A stretch of 5,497 nucleotides of DNA from Actinomycetota bacterium (GCA_947481755.1 CANKHS010000099.1:1-5497), one strand, 5' to 3'; positions 1-5,497 are shown, numbered from the stretch's first letter. Made by a program: numbers and translations. The notes: generated by a model not told the origin, from the letters alone.

Positions 1-362
1 ATCATCCCCGTCTCTTCCACGATCTGGAGCGCCAAGTGAATATCTCGTGTCGCCTCAATGTGGATCGTGAACGAGTCGGCGCCCGCCTTGGCGTACTCAG
101 CCGCGAAGCGCTCGGGCTGCTCAACCATCATGTGTACGGCCAGCGAACCACCACGGTCGTGGACGTCGTCGGCGAGCGCCGAGACAACCTCGTGCCCAAA
201 AGTGATGACCGGAACGAAGTGGCCGTCCATGACGTCAACGTGGAACGTCCGTGCACCCGCGTCCATCAGATCGCGCACTTGGGCGCGGAACGCACCAAAA
301 TCGGCCGCCAAGATCGACGGACAGACCTGGACCTCTGTGACCCACGCATCGCTACGACTCAT
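1..362 (-). CDS. rpe: Ribulose-phosphate 3-epimerase, 3'-truncated by window edge
   Basis: Rpe interconverts D-ribulose 5-phosphate and D-xylulose 5-phosphate in the pentose phosphate pathway, using a metal in a TIM barrel. Only the first 120 residues are in the window, roughly half of the usual 215-230 aa. They align fully with the family: CPSILAADF (14-22, Ser16), FHVDVMDGHFVP (40-51, metal ligands His41 and Asp43), VHMMVEQPERF (76-86, ligand His77), and AKAGADSFTIHIEAT (91-105). The residue after FVP is Val where many relatives have Asn. The second catalytic Asp lies beyond the edge. The ATG at 362 gives a leader of about 8 residues before the first strand. It is 24 nt after the rsmB TAA, in the same frame, with no clear ribosome-binding site. 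An rsmB-rpe pair is common in actinobacteria, so it probably belongs to the same transcript. Confidence 0.96.
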   Translation of the reverse strand, partial: MSRSDAWVTEVQVCPSILAADFGAFRAQVRDLMDAGARTFHVDVMDGHFVPVITFGHEVVSALADDVHDRGGSLAVHMMVEQPERFAAEYAKAGADSFTIHIEATRDIHLALQIVEETGM

Positions 363-386
363 ACGCGGATCATGGCAGGACAGGCA

Positions 387-1673
387 TTAGGACGTGGCGG
401 CGAGTCGCGTCGCGACGAATCCTTCGCCTGCACCCTCGTCGGGTCGCAGGGTGAGAACCTCGTCGACTGCGTAGCCATCGGCCGAGTCGGATTCGATTGT
501 GCCGAGGGTGCAGACCGCAAAGACGAGCACGCCTCCGGGTGCCAGCCTTGGGACAAGAAAGTCGACCATGCCTCGCTGCATCGCGGCGAGGCGCGCGACG
601 TCCTCGGGTGTACGACGCCACCGCAGGTCTGGCCGCGAGCCGATCGTGCCAAAGCCTGAGCACGGGGCGTCGACGAGGATGCGATCGAAGCCCTGCTCCT
701 CAGCGGGCAGGCTAAAGATGTCGATGGGCATGACGCGATGGCCATCAACACCCTGGCGATGAAGCGTCTCGACCAGCTGGCGCGCTCGCGACTCATCGCG
801 CTCCACGCACGTGAGCCCTTCGCCACCACCAAGCAGCGCGGCAATGTGCCCCGACTTGCCTCCCGGCGCTGCACAGGCATCGAGCACACGCATGCCGGGC
901 TCGGGCGCAAGGAAGGGCGCAATGCGCTGAGCGCTACGACTCATCGGTACGAGATCGCCGTTCTGGAACGACTCGAGCGACACAAGGTCGACGGCGCCCT
1001 CCACCACGCGCGCATCCGGCGCGTGTTCGTCCATGCCGAGCGTGACATCCAACCGATCGAAGTCGGCGTAGATTCGATCTTCTGCTCCCTCACGCAGCGT
1101 CGAGATGCGAAAGGCAACCTCTGGTGTCTCGTTGCCGGCATCCATCAATGCGCGCGCGACCTCGCCCCCAAACGCCTGCTCCCACGTCTCCGCGATCCAA
1201 TCGGGGTACGAGCGTCGTAACGCTGCGTCCGTAATCGTCTCGTCGGGCAGTGCGTCGAGCCACTCGCGCCCGCCCTCTGACACGCGTCGCAGGAGCGCGT
1301 TGACGAGCCCACCGCCACCCTTGCCTCGCCGCGCATTGGCAAGGTCGACGCTCGTCGAGACGGCTGCGTGTGGTGGGACGCGATCGAGCATCACGAGCTG
1401 ATAGGCACCGAGCCGCACGATGCTGCGGGTCTCGGCATCGAGGTCGTCTGGATCGCGCTTACCCAGCGCCAAGACCATCGCGTCGAGCACGCGCTGCGCC
1501 TTGATCGTGCCGGCCGCGAGCTGCGCAGCAAAGGCGCGATCGCGGCGATCGAGGTTTGCCTTGCTGGCCTCAGCGGTCAGTGCGCGATCGGCCCACGCTC
1601 CCCCCTGCTCCGTGCGCAACAACACCTCGAGCGCGACACCGCGCGCGTTGACGGGCCGCTTTATACGGGACAC
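387..1673 (-). CDS. rsmB: 16S rRNA (cytosine-967-C5)-methyltransferase RsmB
   Basis: RsmB (Sun, Fmu) methylates C967 of 16S rRNA at carbon 5 using S-adenosylmethionine. The 428-residue product has a NusB-like all-helical N-terminal domain (about 5-135; LRLGAYQL-like element at 87-93, then VPPHAAV) and a Rossmann methyltransferase domain. Visible motifs are the SAM-binding DACAAPGGKSGH (265-276), acidic Glu291 in CVERDESR, motif IV DAPCSG (335-340, Cys338) and motif VI VFAVCTL (384-390), whose Cys388 is the expected nucleophile. Both cysteines are present, so it should be active. The usual QDxAS element before motif I reads PMSRSAQ here (243-249). I chose GTG 1673 because homology starts at about NARGVALEVLL and the length fits the family. 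The frame is open to 1856 but that part only mirrors fmt. GTG 1712 is a less likely start. The start lies inside fmt (13-nt overlap) with only a weak upstream GAG, which implies coupling. Confidence 0.95.
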   Translation of the reverse strand: MSRIKRPVNARGVALEVLLRTEQGGAWADRALTAEASKANLDRRDRAFAAQLAAGTIKAQRVLDAMVLALGKRDPDDLDAETRSIVRLGAYQLVMLDRVPPHAAVSTSVDLANARRGKGGGGLVNALLRRVSEGGREWLDALPDETITDAALRRSYPDWIAETWEQAFGGEVARALMDAGNETPEVAFRISTLREGAEDRIYADFDRLDVTLGMDEHAPDARVVEGAVDLVSLESFQNGDLVPMSRSAQRIAPFLAPEPGMRVLDACAAPGGKSGHIAALLGGGEGLTCVERDESRARQLVETLHRQGVDGHRVMPIDIFSLPAEEQGFDRILVDAPCSGFGTIGSRPDLRWRRTPEDVARLAAMQRGMVDFLVPRLAPGGVLVFAVCTLGTIESDSADGYAVDEVLTLRPDEGAGEGFVATRLAATS

Positions 1674-2584
1674 GAAGCACTCGTTGGCAGGTCGCGTCGA
1701 CCCCGCAGCCACTCGGCCGTGGCCAGAGCTCGTTTGCCAGCGGTCTGCAGTTCGCTGATCGCAATTGCACCGTCGACACAGCCGACCCGCAGTTCGTCGC
1801 CTACGACGGCACACGCTCCTGGCGCCATCTCGACTGTCGCCGCCGTCGCGCGCCAAATCGTGAAGGTCTCGCCATCAAGCATCAGCAGCGCCCCGATCTG
1901 TGGGCGGAGCGCGCGAATGCGATTGAGCGTGTCCGCAACGGTGTGCAGTGCCGGATCGATCAGACGATCGGCGCGCTCCAACTTGGCTGCGTACGTGACA
2001 GCCTCTGTGGCCTGCGCTGCGGCATCGAGCGAGCCAGCGGCAGCAGCCTCGATCGCCCTGACGAGTGCCGGCACGCCAAGCCGCAATGCCTCCCGCTCAA
2101 TCGTCTCCGTATCGGCGTCGCTCGCTACCGCAATCGGATCGAGCGAGATAATCGGCCCGGCATCGAGCTCGGCGACGGTCTGCATGATCGCCACGCCCGT
2201 CTGCATGTCGCCCGCCATCAGCATCCGCTCGATCGGCGCGGCCCCTCGCCAGCGCGGCAAGAGCGACGGGTGCAGGTTGAGCCACGGACAGAGCGCGAGC
2301 AGCTCGTCGGGCAGCAGCTGTCCGTACGCGCAGATCGCGACCGCAGCCGGCTCGAGTGCCTGGAGTGCAGATAGTGCCTCACTCGCGCGCTCTGGCTGAA
2401 GCAGCGGCAGGTTGTGTTCGCGTGCGAACGTCGCGACCGGCGGCGGGGTCAGGACGCGCTTGCGTCCAGCCGGACGATCGGGTTGGCTGAGCACGAGTGG
2501 TACGTCGACACCGGCCTCGAGTAGGCCGCGCAAGACCTCCACGCCGAACGCGGACGTACCCGCGAACGGTGCGCGGGCGCTCAG
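1661..2584 (-). CDS. fmt: Methionyl-tRNA formyltransferase, apparent CTG start
   Basis: Fmt transfers a formyl group from 10-formyl-tetrahydrofolate to Met-tRNAfMet, making the initiator for bacterial translation. Starting at CTG 2584 gives 307 aa. The N-terminal formyltransferase domain has FAGTSAFG (7-14, the conserved first strand and loop, usually FxGTxxFA), QPDRPAGR (34-41), NLHPSLLPRWRGAAPI (103-118) and ELDAGPI (139-145). Catalytic Asn103, His105 and Asp141 match E. coli Asn106, His108 and Asp144. The C-terminal tRNA-binding domain ends with LQTAGKRALATAEWLRG. The first conventional start is GTG 2542, which would lose FAGTSAFG. Between the preceding in-frame stop (2627-2629) and 2542 there is no ATG, GTG or TTG. 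CTG 2584 overlaps the def TGA as CTGA and has GGGAG 8 nt upstream. The product is certain; the start is probable. A base error in an original ATGA is the main alternative. The 3' end overlaps rsmB by 13 nt. Confidence 0.93.
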   Translation of the reverse strand: MSARAPFAGTSAFGVEVLRGLLEAGVDVPLVLSQPDRPAGRKRVLTPPPVATFAREHNLPLLQPERASEALSALQALEPAAVAICAYGQLLPDELLALCPWLNLHPSLLPRWRGAAPIERMLMAGDMQTGVAIMQTVAELDAGPIISLDPIAVASDADTETIEREALRLGVPALVRAIEAAAAGSLDAAAQATEAVTYAAKLERADRLIDPALHTVADTLNRIRALRPQIGALLMLDGETFTIWRATAATVEMAPGACAVVGDELRVGCVDGAIAISELQTAGKRALATAEWLRGRRDLPTSASCPV

Positions 2585-3150
2585 GTGATCCGCTCCCGCA
2601 GGATGCGAAGCGCGGAGCGTCGCTCCTCAGGTGTGGCGCGATCGACCGTCAAGATGCCATTGAGGTGGTCGAGCTCGTGCTGCACGATGCGTGCATCCAT
2701 GTCGCGAAAGACCTCTTCGTGCGTCTCGCCCTCAAGATCCTGCCAGCGCACCGTGATCTCGACGTTCCGTTCGACCGGCACCGAGTGTCCACTGCGCAGA
2801 AGGATGTCGAGCGACAGACAGCCTTCGCCGCCGACCTCGGTCTCCTCACTCGCCTGCAGAATCTCGGGATTGGCCATCGCCAACCAGGGCTCATCGTCGC
2901 GCAGGCTAATCACGACGAACTTCCGCAACAGGCCAATCTGAGGAGCCGCGAGACCGGCACCAACGGCATCGTCCGCAAGCTCGAACATGCGCAACGCAAG
3001 CGCCTGTAGCTCCTCGTCAAACTCCAAGATCGGGCGCGTCTCGCTGCGTAACACGGGATCCGGAAACTGGCGAATCTGGGCCTGTGCGAGTTTGCGGCGC
3101 GTTTCGCGCTCTGCCTTCTCCCGCTCTTCTTTCTTATCGCCTCGTGCCAT
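2581..3150 (-). CDS. def: Peptide deformylase with charged N-terminal extension
   Basis: Def removes the N-formyl group from the starting methionine of nascent proteins at the ribosome exit and uses a bound metal, normally Fe2+. The 189-residue protein has all three catalytic motifs: GAGLAAPQ (64-71, Gln71 for the oxyanion), EGCLS (109-113, metal ligand Cys111) and HELDH (158-162, ligands His158 and His162 and catalytic Glu159). The recognisable fold begins at IRQFPDPVLR (26-35), so about 21-25 highly charged residues (GDKKEEREKAERETRRK) precede it compared with E. coli Def. The frame is open upstream as far as 3297, but that part overlaps pyrH and does not resemble Def, so ATG 3150 is preferred. 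No strong ribosome-binding site is seen in the 10-nt gap, so reinitiation from pyrH is likely. The stop TGA overlaps the proposed fmt start. Pairing with fmt is functional: Fmt adds the formyl group that Def removes. Confidence 0.97.
   Translation of the reverse strand: MARGDKKEEREKAERETRRKLAQAQIRQFPDPVLRSETRPILEFDEELQALALRMFELADDAVGAGLAAPQIGLLRKFVVISLRDDEPWLAMANPEILQASEETEVGGEGCLSLDILLRSGHSVPVERNVEITVRWQDLEGETHEEVFRDMDARIVQHELDHLNGILTVDRATPEERRSALRILRERIT
2593..2597 (-). promoter_or_regulatory. Ribosome-binding site supporting a CTG start of fmt
   Basis: GGGAG on the minus strand lies within the last codons of def, 8 nt before the CTG at 2584-2582. The spacing is ideal for initiation at that codon, which supports it as the fmt start despite not being ATG, GTG or TTG. 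Confidence 0.6.
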
Positions 3151-3160
3151 CTGTCGAACG

Positions 3161-3922
3161 CTACGCCCGCGGTTCCTTCGGCGCAACTGGCGCGACGCGC
3201 GCGACGCTGGCGACGAGCGTGCCAATCGTCTCGCCCCGCACGACCCGCACGATGTTCTCGGCGTCGTTGACGTTGAAGACGCGGATTGGCATGTCATTCT
3301 CCATGCACAAGGACAGCGCCGTCGTGTCCATCACCTTGAGACCACGCTCGATCGCCGCGAGGTGCGTCAGCTCGGTGATCAACTGCGCATCGGGGTTGAC
3401 GCGCGGATCTGCATCCAACACACCCTCGACGCCGTTTTTACCCATCAGGATCGTCTGGGCGCCAATCTCGCAGGCACGGAGCGCCGCAGCCGTATCGGTC
3501 GTGAAGTACGGATTGCCTGTACCGCCAGCGAAGATGATCACGCGCCCCTTCTCGAGGTGGCGAATCGCGCGACGTCGAATGTACGGCTCCGCGACCTCTT
3601 GAATATTGAGCGCACTGAGGATGCGGGTAAAGACGCCAATGCGCTCGCAGGCGTCCTGCACCGCGATCGCGTTGAGCACAGTTGCGAGCATGCCCGCATA
3701 GTCCGCGCTGGCTCGATCCATTCCCTTGGCCGACTCGGCCATGCCCCGGAAGATGTTGCCGCCACCAACGACGATCGCGACCTCAACGCCGAGCTCGCGC
3801 ACCTGCTGGATGGCAAACGCGATCTCAGCAGTACGAGCAGGGTCCACGCCATAGCCCGTGTCCCCCATCAACGACTCTCCGGAGAGCTTCAGGAGAACGC
3901 GACTAAAGGGGGCTGTGGACAT
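3161..3922 (-). CDS. pyrH: Uridylate (UMP) kinase, PyrH family
   Basis: PyrH phosphorylates UMP to UDP with ATP, the step committing pyrimidines to UTP and CTP. Bacterial PyrH is an essential, usually hexameric cytosolic enzyme of the amino-acid-kinase fold, activated by GTP and inhibited by UTP. The 253-residue product has the family motifs in order: KLSGES (12-17), GGGNIFRG (53-60), MDRASADYAGMLATVLNA (68-85), GGTGNPYFTTDTAA (133-146), and GVEGVLDADPR (164-174), where most relatives have Val-Asp-Gly-Val-Tyr. The end is typical through IGTLV (233-237), followed by a short Ala/Pro/Val-rich tail. Length is normal. The ATG is 3 nt after the tsf stop with a good AGGAG. The gene usually found next, frr, is not here; def starts 10 nt after the pyrH stop. 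Confidence 0.98.
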   Translation of the reverse strand: MSTAPFSRVLLKLSGESLMGDTGYGVDPARTAEIAFAIQQVRELGVEVAIVVGGGNIFRGMAESAKGMDRASADYAGMLATVLNAIAVQDACERIGVFTRILSALNIQEVAEPYIRRRAIRHLEKGRVIIFAGGTGNPYFTTDTAAALRACEIGAQTILMGKNGVEGVLDADPRVNPDAQLITELTHLAAIERGLKVMDTTALSLCMENDMPIRVFNVNDAENIVRVVRGETIGTLVASVARVAPVAPKEPRA

Positions 3923-3925
3923 GAC

Positions 3926-4528
3926 TTACTCCTGGCCGAGGGTGTAGCTGGCGAAACGCTTGATCTCGATGTTCTCACCCATCTCGGACGACAACGCCGC
4001 ACGCACCTGCTCAACCGAGAGATCCTCATCGCGGAAATACGGCTGATTGAGGAGGACGACCTCTTCGTACCACTTGCGCAGCTTGCCTTCGGCGATCTTG
4101 TCCTGCACGTCGGCAGGCTTGTCGGCAGCCTGGGAGCGATAGACCTCGATCTCGGCGGCCTTGGCCTCTTCCGGAACCTCTTCCACGGAGACCCACAGCG
4201 TGCCGTCGCTCGAGACGATCTGCAGGCAGATGTCCTTCGCGAACTCCTGGAACTTGTCGGTGTTCGCCACGAAGTCGGTCTCGCAGCCAATCTCGACGAG
4301 GACACCCTTGGTGCCACCACCGTGAATGTACGAGGCAACCTTGCCGTCGGTCGTCGTGCGACCGCCGCGCTTGGCGGCCTTGGCCTGACCACGCTCGCGC
4401 AGGATCTTCTTCGCTGCGTCAAGGTCGCCAGCGGCTTCGCTGAGGGCGTCACGAACATCGAGCATGCCGGCACCCGTCTGGTCGCGGAGGACCTTAACTT
4501 CGGCGGCACTTGGCTTGTAATCACTCAT
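3926..4528 (-). CDS. tsf: Translation elongation factor Ts, short form
   Basis: EF-Ts is the cytoplasmic guanine-nucleotide exchange factor that releases GDP from EF-Tu. At 200 aa it is the short type, as in Thermus, rather than the 270-290 aa form of E. coli or Streptomyces. Residues 7-47 form the UBA-like N-terminal domain that contacts EF-Tu (VKVLRDQTGAGMLDVRDAL, with the family's TGAGM core). A basic linker (KAAKRGG) leads into the core domain, with the hallmark CETDFV at 82-87; Asp85 and Phe86 match the pair that disturbs the Mg2+ site of EF-Tu. The C-terminal part carries LLNQPYF (159-165) and ends in a typical ASYTLGQE. A single compact core replaces the duplicated core of the long form; short forms elsewhere act as dimers, so this one may too (inference). 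The ATG has AAGGA 9 nt upstream. It follows rpsB and precedes pyrH by 3 nt, the classic order. Confidence 0.98.
   Translation of the reverse strand: MSDYKPSAAEVKVLRDQTGAGMLDVRDALSEAAGDLDAAKKILRERGQAKAAKRGGRTTTDGKVASYIHGGGTKGVLVEIGCETDFVANTDKFQEFAKDICLQIVSSDGTLWVSVEEVPEEAKAAEIEVYRSQAADKPADVQDKIAEGKLRKWYEEVVLLNQPYFRDEDLSVEQVRAALSSEMGENIEIKRFASYTLGQE
3929..3933 (-). promoter_or_regulatory. Ribosome-binding site of pyrH inside the end of tsf
   Basis: AGGAG on the minus strand overlaps the last two tsf codons and lies 6 nt before the pyrH ATG, with the tsf TAA in the spacer. This fixes the pyrH start and suggests translational coupling of pyrH to tsf. Confidence 0.8.
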
Positions 4529-4537
4529 GATTCTCGG

Positions 4538-4542
4538 TCCTT
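4538..4542 (-). promoter_or_regulatory. Ribosome-binding site of tsf
   Basis: AAGGA on the minus strand lies 9 nt before the tsf ATG at 4528. It supports that start and independent initiation on tsf after the rpsB stop. Confidence 0.7.
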
Positions 4543-4544
4543 CT

Positions 4545-4557
4545 CGGCCTACGGCCG
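4545..4557. other. Small hairpin in the rpsB-tsf spacer
   Basis: The 54-nt spacer between rpsB (stop at 4583) and tsf (start at 4528) contains a perfect 5-bp GC-only inverted repeat, CGGCC and GGCCG, around a 3-nt loop. No run of T follows on the minus strand, so it is not a standard intrinsic terminator. It lies just upstream of the tsf ribosome-binding site and could slow transcription, affect RNA processing or tune tsf relative to rpsB. At this GC content it could also be chance. Confidence 0.3.
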
Positions 4558-4582
4558 CATACGTCTCGTGTCGGCTCCGCGC

Positions 4583-5497
4583 TTAGGCGGAGGGATTCTC
4601 TTCTGCAGCGACCTCGGCAGCAGCCTCGGCCTCAACTTCGGCGATCGTTTCGGCGACCACCTCCGCAACGGCGATGTCTGCAATTGCCTCGGCGACAGCC
4701 TCTTCGGCGATCTCCTCGGCGATGACGGCCTCAGCAACGGCCTCAACGACCTGCTCCTGCGTGGCAGTCGGGTCGGCGATGACAGCCTCGGCCTCGGCCT
4801 CGGCGACGAGCGCCTCAGCGACAGCGACCTCGGCGACGATCTCGGAGACCTCAGCCTGTGCCAGGATCTCGGCGACAGCCTCGTCAACCGCAGCGGCCTC
4901 GTCGGACGAGAGACCCTCAACGGCGGACGGCATGTGCTTACGACCCTCGATCACACCGTCGGCAATGATGCGCGCGATCAGATCGTTCGAGCGGATCGCG
5001 TCGTCGTTGCCCGGAATGGCCAGGTCGACCTGGTCGGGATCGCAGTTCGTATCGACGAGACCGATCAGCGGGATGCCAAGACGCTTAGCCTCGTGCACGG
5101 CCAGCTGCTCGGCGGTGAGGTCGATCACGAAGATCGCGCTCGGCACCTTGCTCATCATGGCGACGCCACTGAGGTTCTTCTCGAGCTTCTCGAGCTCGTG
5201 CAGGCGCACCAGGCGCTCCTTGGCGGGCAGCAGCTCCAGCTGGCCTTCCTCGTTGAGGCGGCGCAGCTCGTGGAGGCGCTGAATACGGTCGGTGATGGTG
5301 CGGAAGTTGGTCAGGAGACCGCCGAGCCAACGATGGTTGACGTACGGCATGCCGCAGCGATCAGCCTGCGTGGCGATTGCGTCACGGGCCTGCTTCTTGG
5401 TGCCGACGAACAACACGCTGCCACCCTGGGCGGCGATGTCGCGAACCATCTCGTGCGCCTCTTGGGCCAGCACGATCGTCTTCTGCAAATCGATCAC
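4583..5497 (-). CDS. rpsB: 30S ribosomal protein S2, 5'-truncated by window edge, with long acidic C-terminal tail
   Basis: Ribosomal protein S2 is a late-assembling protein of the small subunit that sits between head and body and is needed for S1 binding and initiation. The visible 304 residues start inside the gene: the first codon (GTG) aligns with about residue 40 of E. coli S2 in the stretch VIDLQKT, so roughly 39 residues lie outside the window and this GTG is not the start. Family signatures are clear: VGTKKQA (31-37), YVNHRWLGGLLTNFRTI (52-68), PSAIFVIDL (119-127), and VDTNCDPD followed by IPGNDDAIRS (148-170). The normal S2 fold ends near GVIEGRK (181-187). About 115 further residues follow, rich in Ala, Glu and Val with no Lys or Arg, so the full protein would be about 343 aa, well above the 230-260 aa of a minimal S2. 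Extended S2 tails are known in actinobacteria. It is the first visible gene of the cluster, and tsf follows after 54 nt, the usual pairing. Identity is certain; the role of the tail is unknown. Confidence 0.98.
   Translation of the reverse strand: MIDLQKTIVLAQEAHEMVRDIAAQGGSVLFVGTKKQARDAIATQADRCGMPYVNHRWLGGLLTNFRTITDRIQRLHELRRLNEEGQLELLPAKERLVRLHELEKLEKNLSGVAMMSKVPSAIFVIDLTAEQLAVHEAKRLGIPLIGLVDTNCDPDQVDLAIPGNDDAIRSNDLIARIIADGVIEGRKHMPSAVEGLSSDEAAAVDEAVAEILAQAEVSEIVAEVAVAEALVAEAEAEAVIADPTATQEQVVEAVAEAVIAEEIAEEAVAEAIADIAVAEVVAETIAEVEAEAAAEVAAEENPSA
4586..4927 (-). repeat. Degenerate Ala/Glu/Val repeat tract encoding the S2 tail
   Basis: This tract encodes visible S2 residues 191-304. I count about 38 Ala and 31 Asp/Glu in 114 residues and no Lys or Arg. 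The pentapeptide EAVAE occurs at residues 206-210, 252-256 and 266-270. Two of the three copies are identical in DNA: the 15-mer ctcggcgacagcctc on the plus strand lies at 4688-4702 and at 4868-4882, exactly 180 nt (60 codons) apart. The third copy (4730-4744) is synonymous but diverged. Many shorter cctcggcga-like units fill the rest. The pattern suggests growth by in-frame duplication of a short unit under selection for composition. The tail ends in NPSA just before TAA. It may be helical or disordered; the sequence does not decide this. Confidence 0.75.

Noticed and set aside
36..659. Plus-strand open frame of 207 codons across rpe and the end of rsmB
   Set aside because: It lies antisense to two clearly conserved genes and resembles no protein family; long stop-free antisense frames are expected at this GC content.
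1674..1856. Upstream extension of the rsmB frame by 61 codons
   Set aside because: It overlaps fmt, is Arg/Cys-rich and unlike RsmB, and the remaining 428 aa already match the family length.
1368..2399. Plus-strand open frame of 343 codons opposite rsmB and fmt
   Set aside because: It is Ser/Ala-rich without domain motifs and antisense to conserved motifs of RsmB and Fmt; a shadow frame.
1661..2542. fmt starting at GTG 2542 (293 aa)
   Set aside because: This would delete FAGTSAFG, the conserved first strand of the formyltransferase fold, which is encoded in frame just upstream.
3151..3297. Upstream extension of the def frame by 49 codons
   Set aside because: It overlaps the conserved end of pyrH and does not look like deformylase; ATG 3150 is the better start.
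4545..4557. Spacer hairpin as a transcription terminator between rpsB and tsf
   Set aside because: The stem is only 5 bp and no T run follows, and rpsB-tsf are normally co-transcribed; kept only as a weak hairpin.
4549..4920. Minus-strand Arg/Ser/Pro-rich frame overlapping the S2 tail
   Set aside because: It is another frame of the Ala/Glu repeat tract; the S2 frame continues unbroken from conserved S2 sequence through the same bases.
4674..5282. Plus-strand Ser/Ala/Thr-rich open frame opposite rpsB
   Set aside because: Its low-complexity look comes from reading the S2 tail repeats and core on the opposite strand; no start signal or family match.

Overview
This 5.5 kb window holds one tightly packed, single-direction gene cluster on the minus strand. 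Read 5' to 3' from the high coordinates down, it encodes ribosomal protein S2 (rpsB, 5' end cut by the window edge), elongation factor Ts (tsf), UMP kinase (pyrH), peptide deformylase (def), methionyl-tRNA formyltransferase (fmt), 16S rRNA m5C967 methyltransferase (rsmB) and ribulose-phosphate 3-epimerase (rpe, 3' end cut by the window edge). All plus-strand open frames look like antisense shadows of these genes. I see no tRNA, rRNA, mobile element, CRISPR array or convincing terminator, and no gene-free stretch longer than 54 bases.

The base composition is GC-rich (low-to-mid 60s percent by eye). Gene order and protein character suggest a high-GC actinobacterial relative. My best guess is a deep, Thermoleophilia-like lineage, based on the feel of the Def N-terminus, the Fmt N-terminus and the variant RsmB core. 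This is recognition from memory, not a search. EF-Ts is the short (200 aa) type, unlike the longer forms of Streptomyces or E. coli.

Layout: rpsB and tsf are 54 nt apart. tsf and pyrH are 3 nt apart, with the pyrH ribosome-binding site inside the end of tsf. pyrH and def are 10 nt apart, def and fmt overlap by 4 nt, fmt and rsmB overlap by 13 nt, and rsmB and rpe are 24 nt apart. This looks like one transcription unit. It serves ribosome assembly and translation (S2, EF-Ts, RsmB), the formyl-methionine cycle (Fmt adds the formyl group, Def removes it), and nucleotide and pentose-phosphate metabolism (PyrH, Rpe).

Three things stand out. First, fmt has no ATG, GTG or TTG upstream of its conserved first strand. 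The only plausible start is a CTG that overlaps the def stop as CTGA, with a well-placed GGGAG before it. Second, S2 carries an acidic, Ala/Glu/Val-rich C-terminal tail of about 115 residues with no Lys or Arg, built from degenerate repeats. Third, the usual pyrH neighbour frr is absent, and pyrH instead joins directly to a def-fmt-rsmB-rpe block. I found no evidence of an entirely new system; the window is mainly core housekeeping genes with these local oddities.
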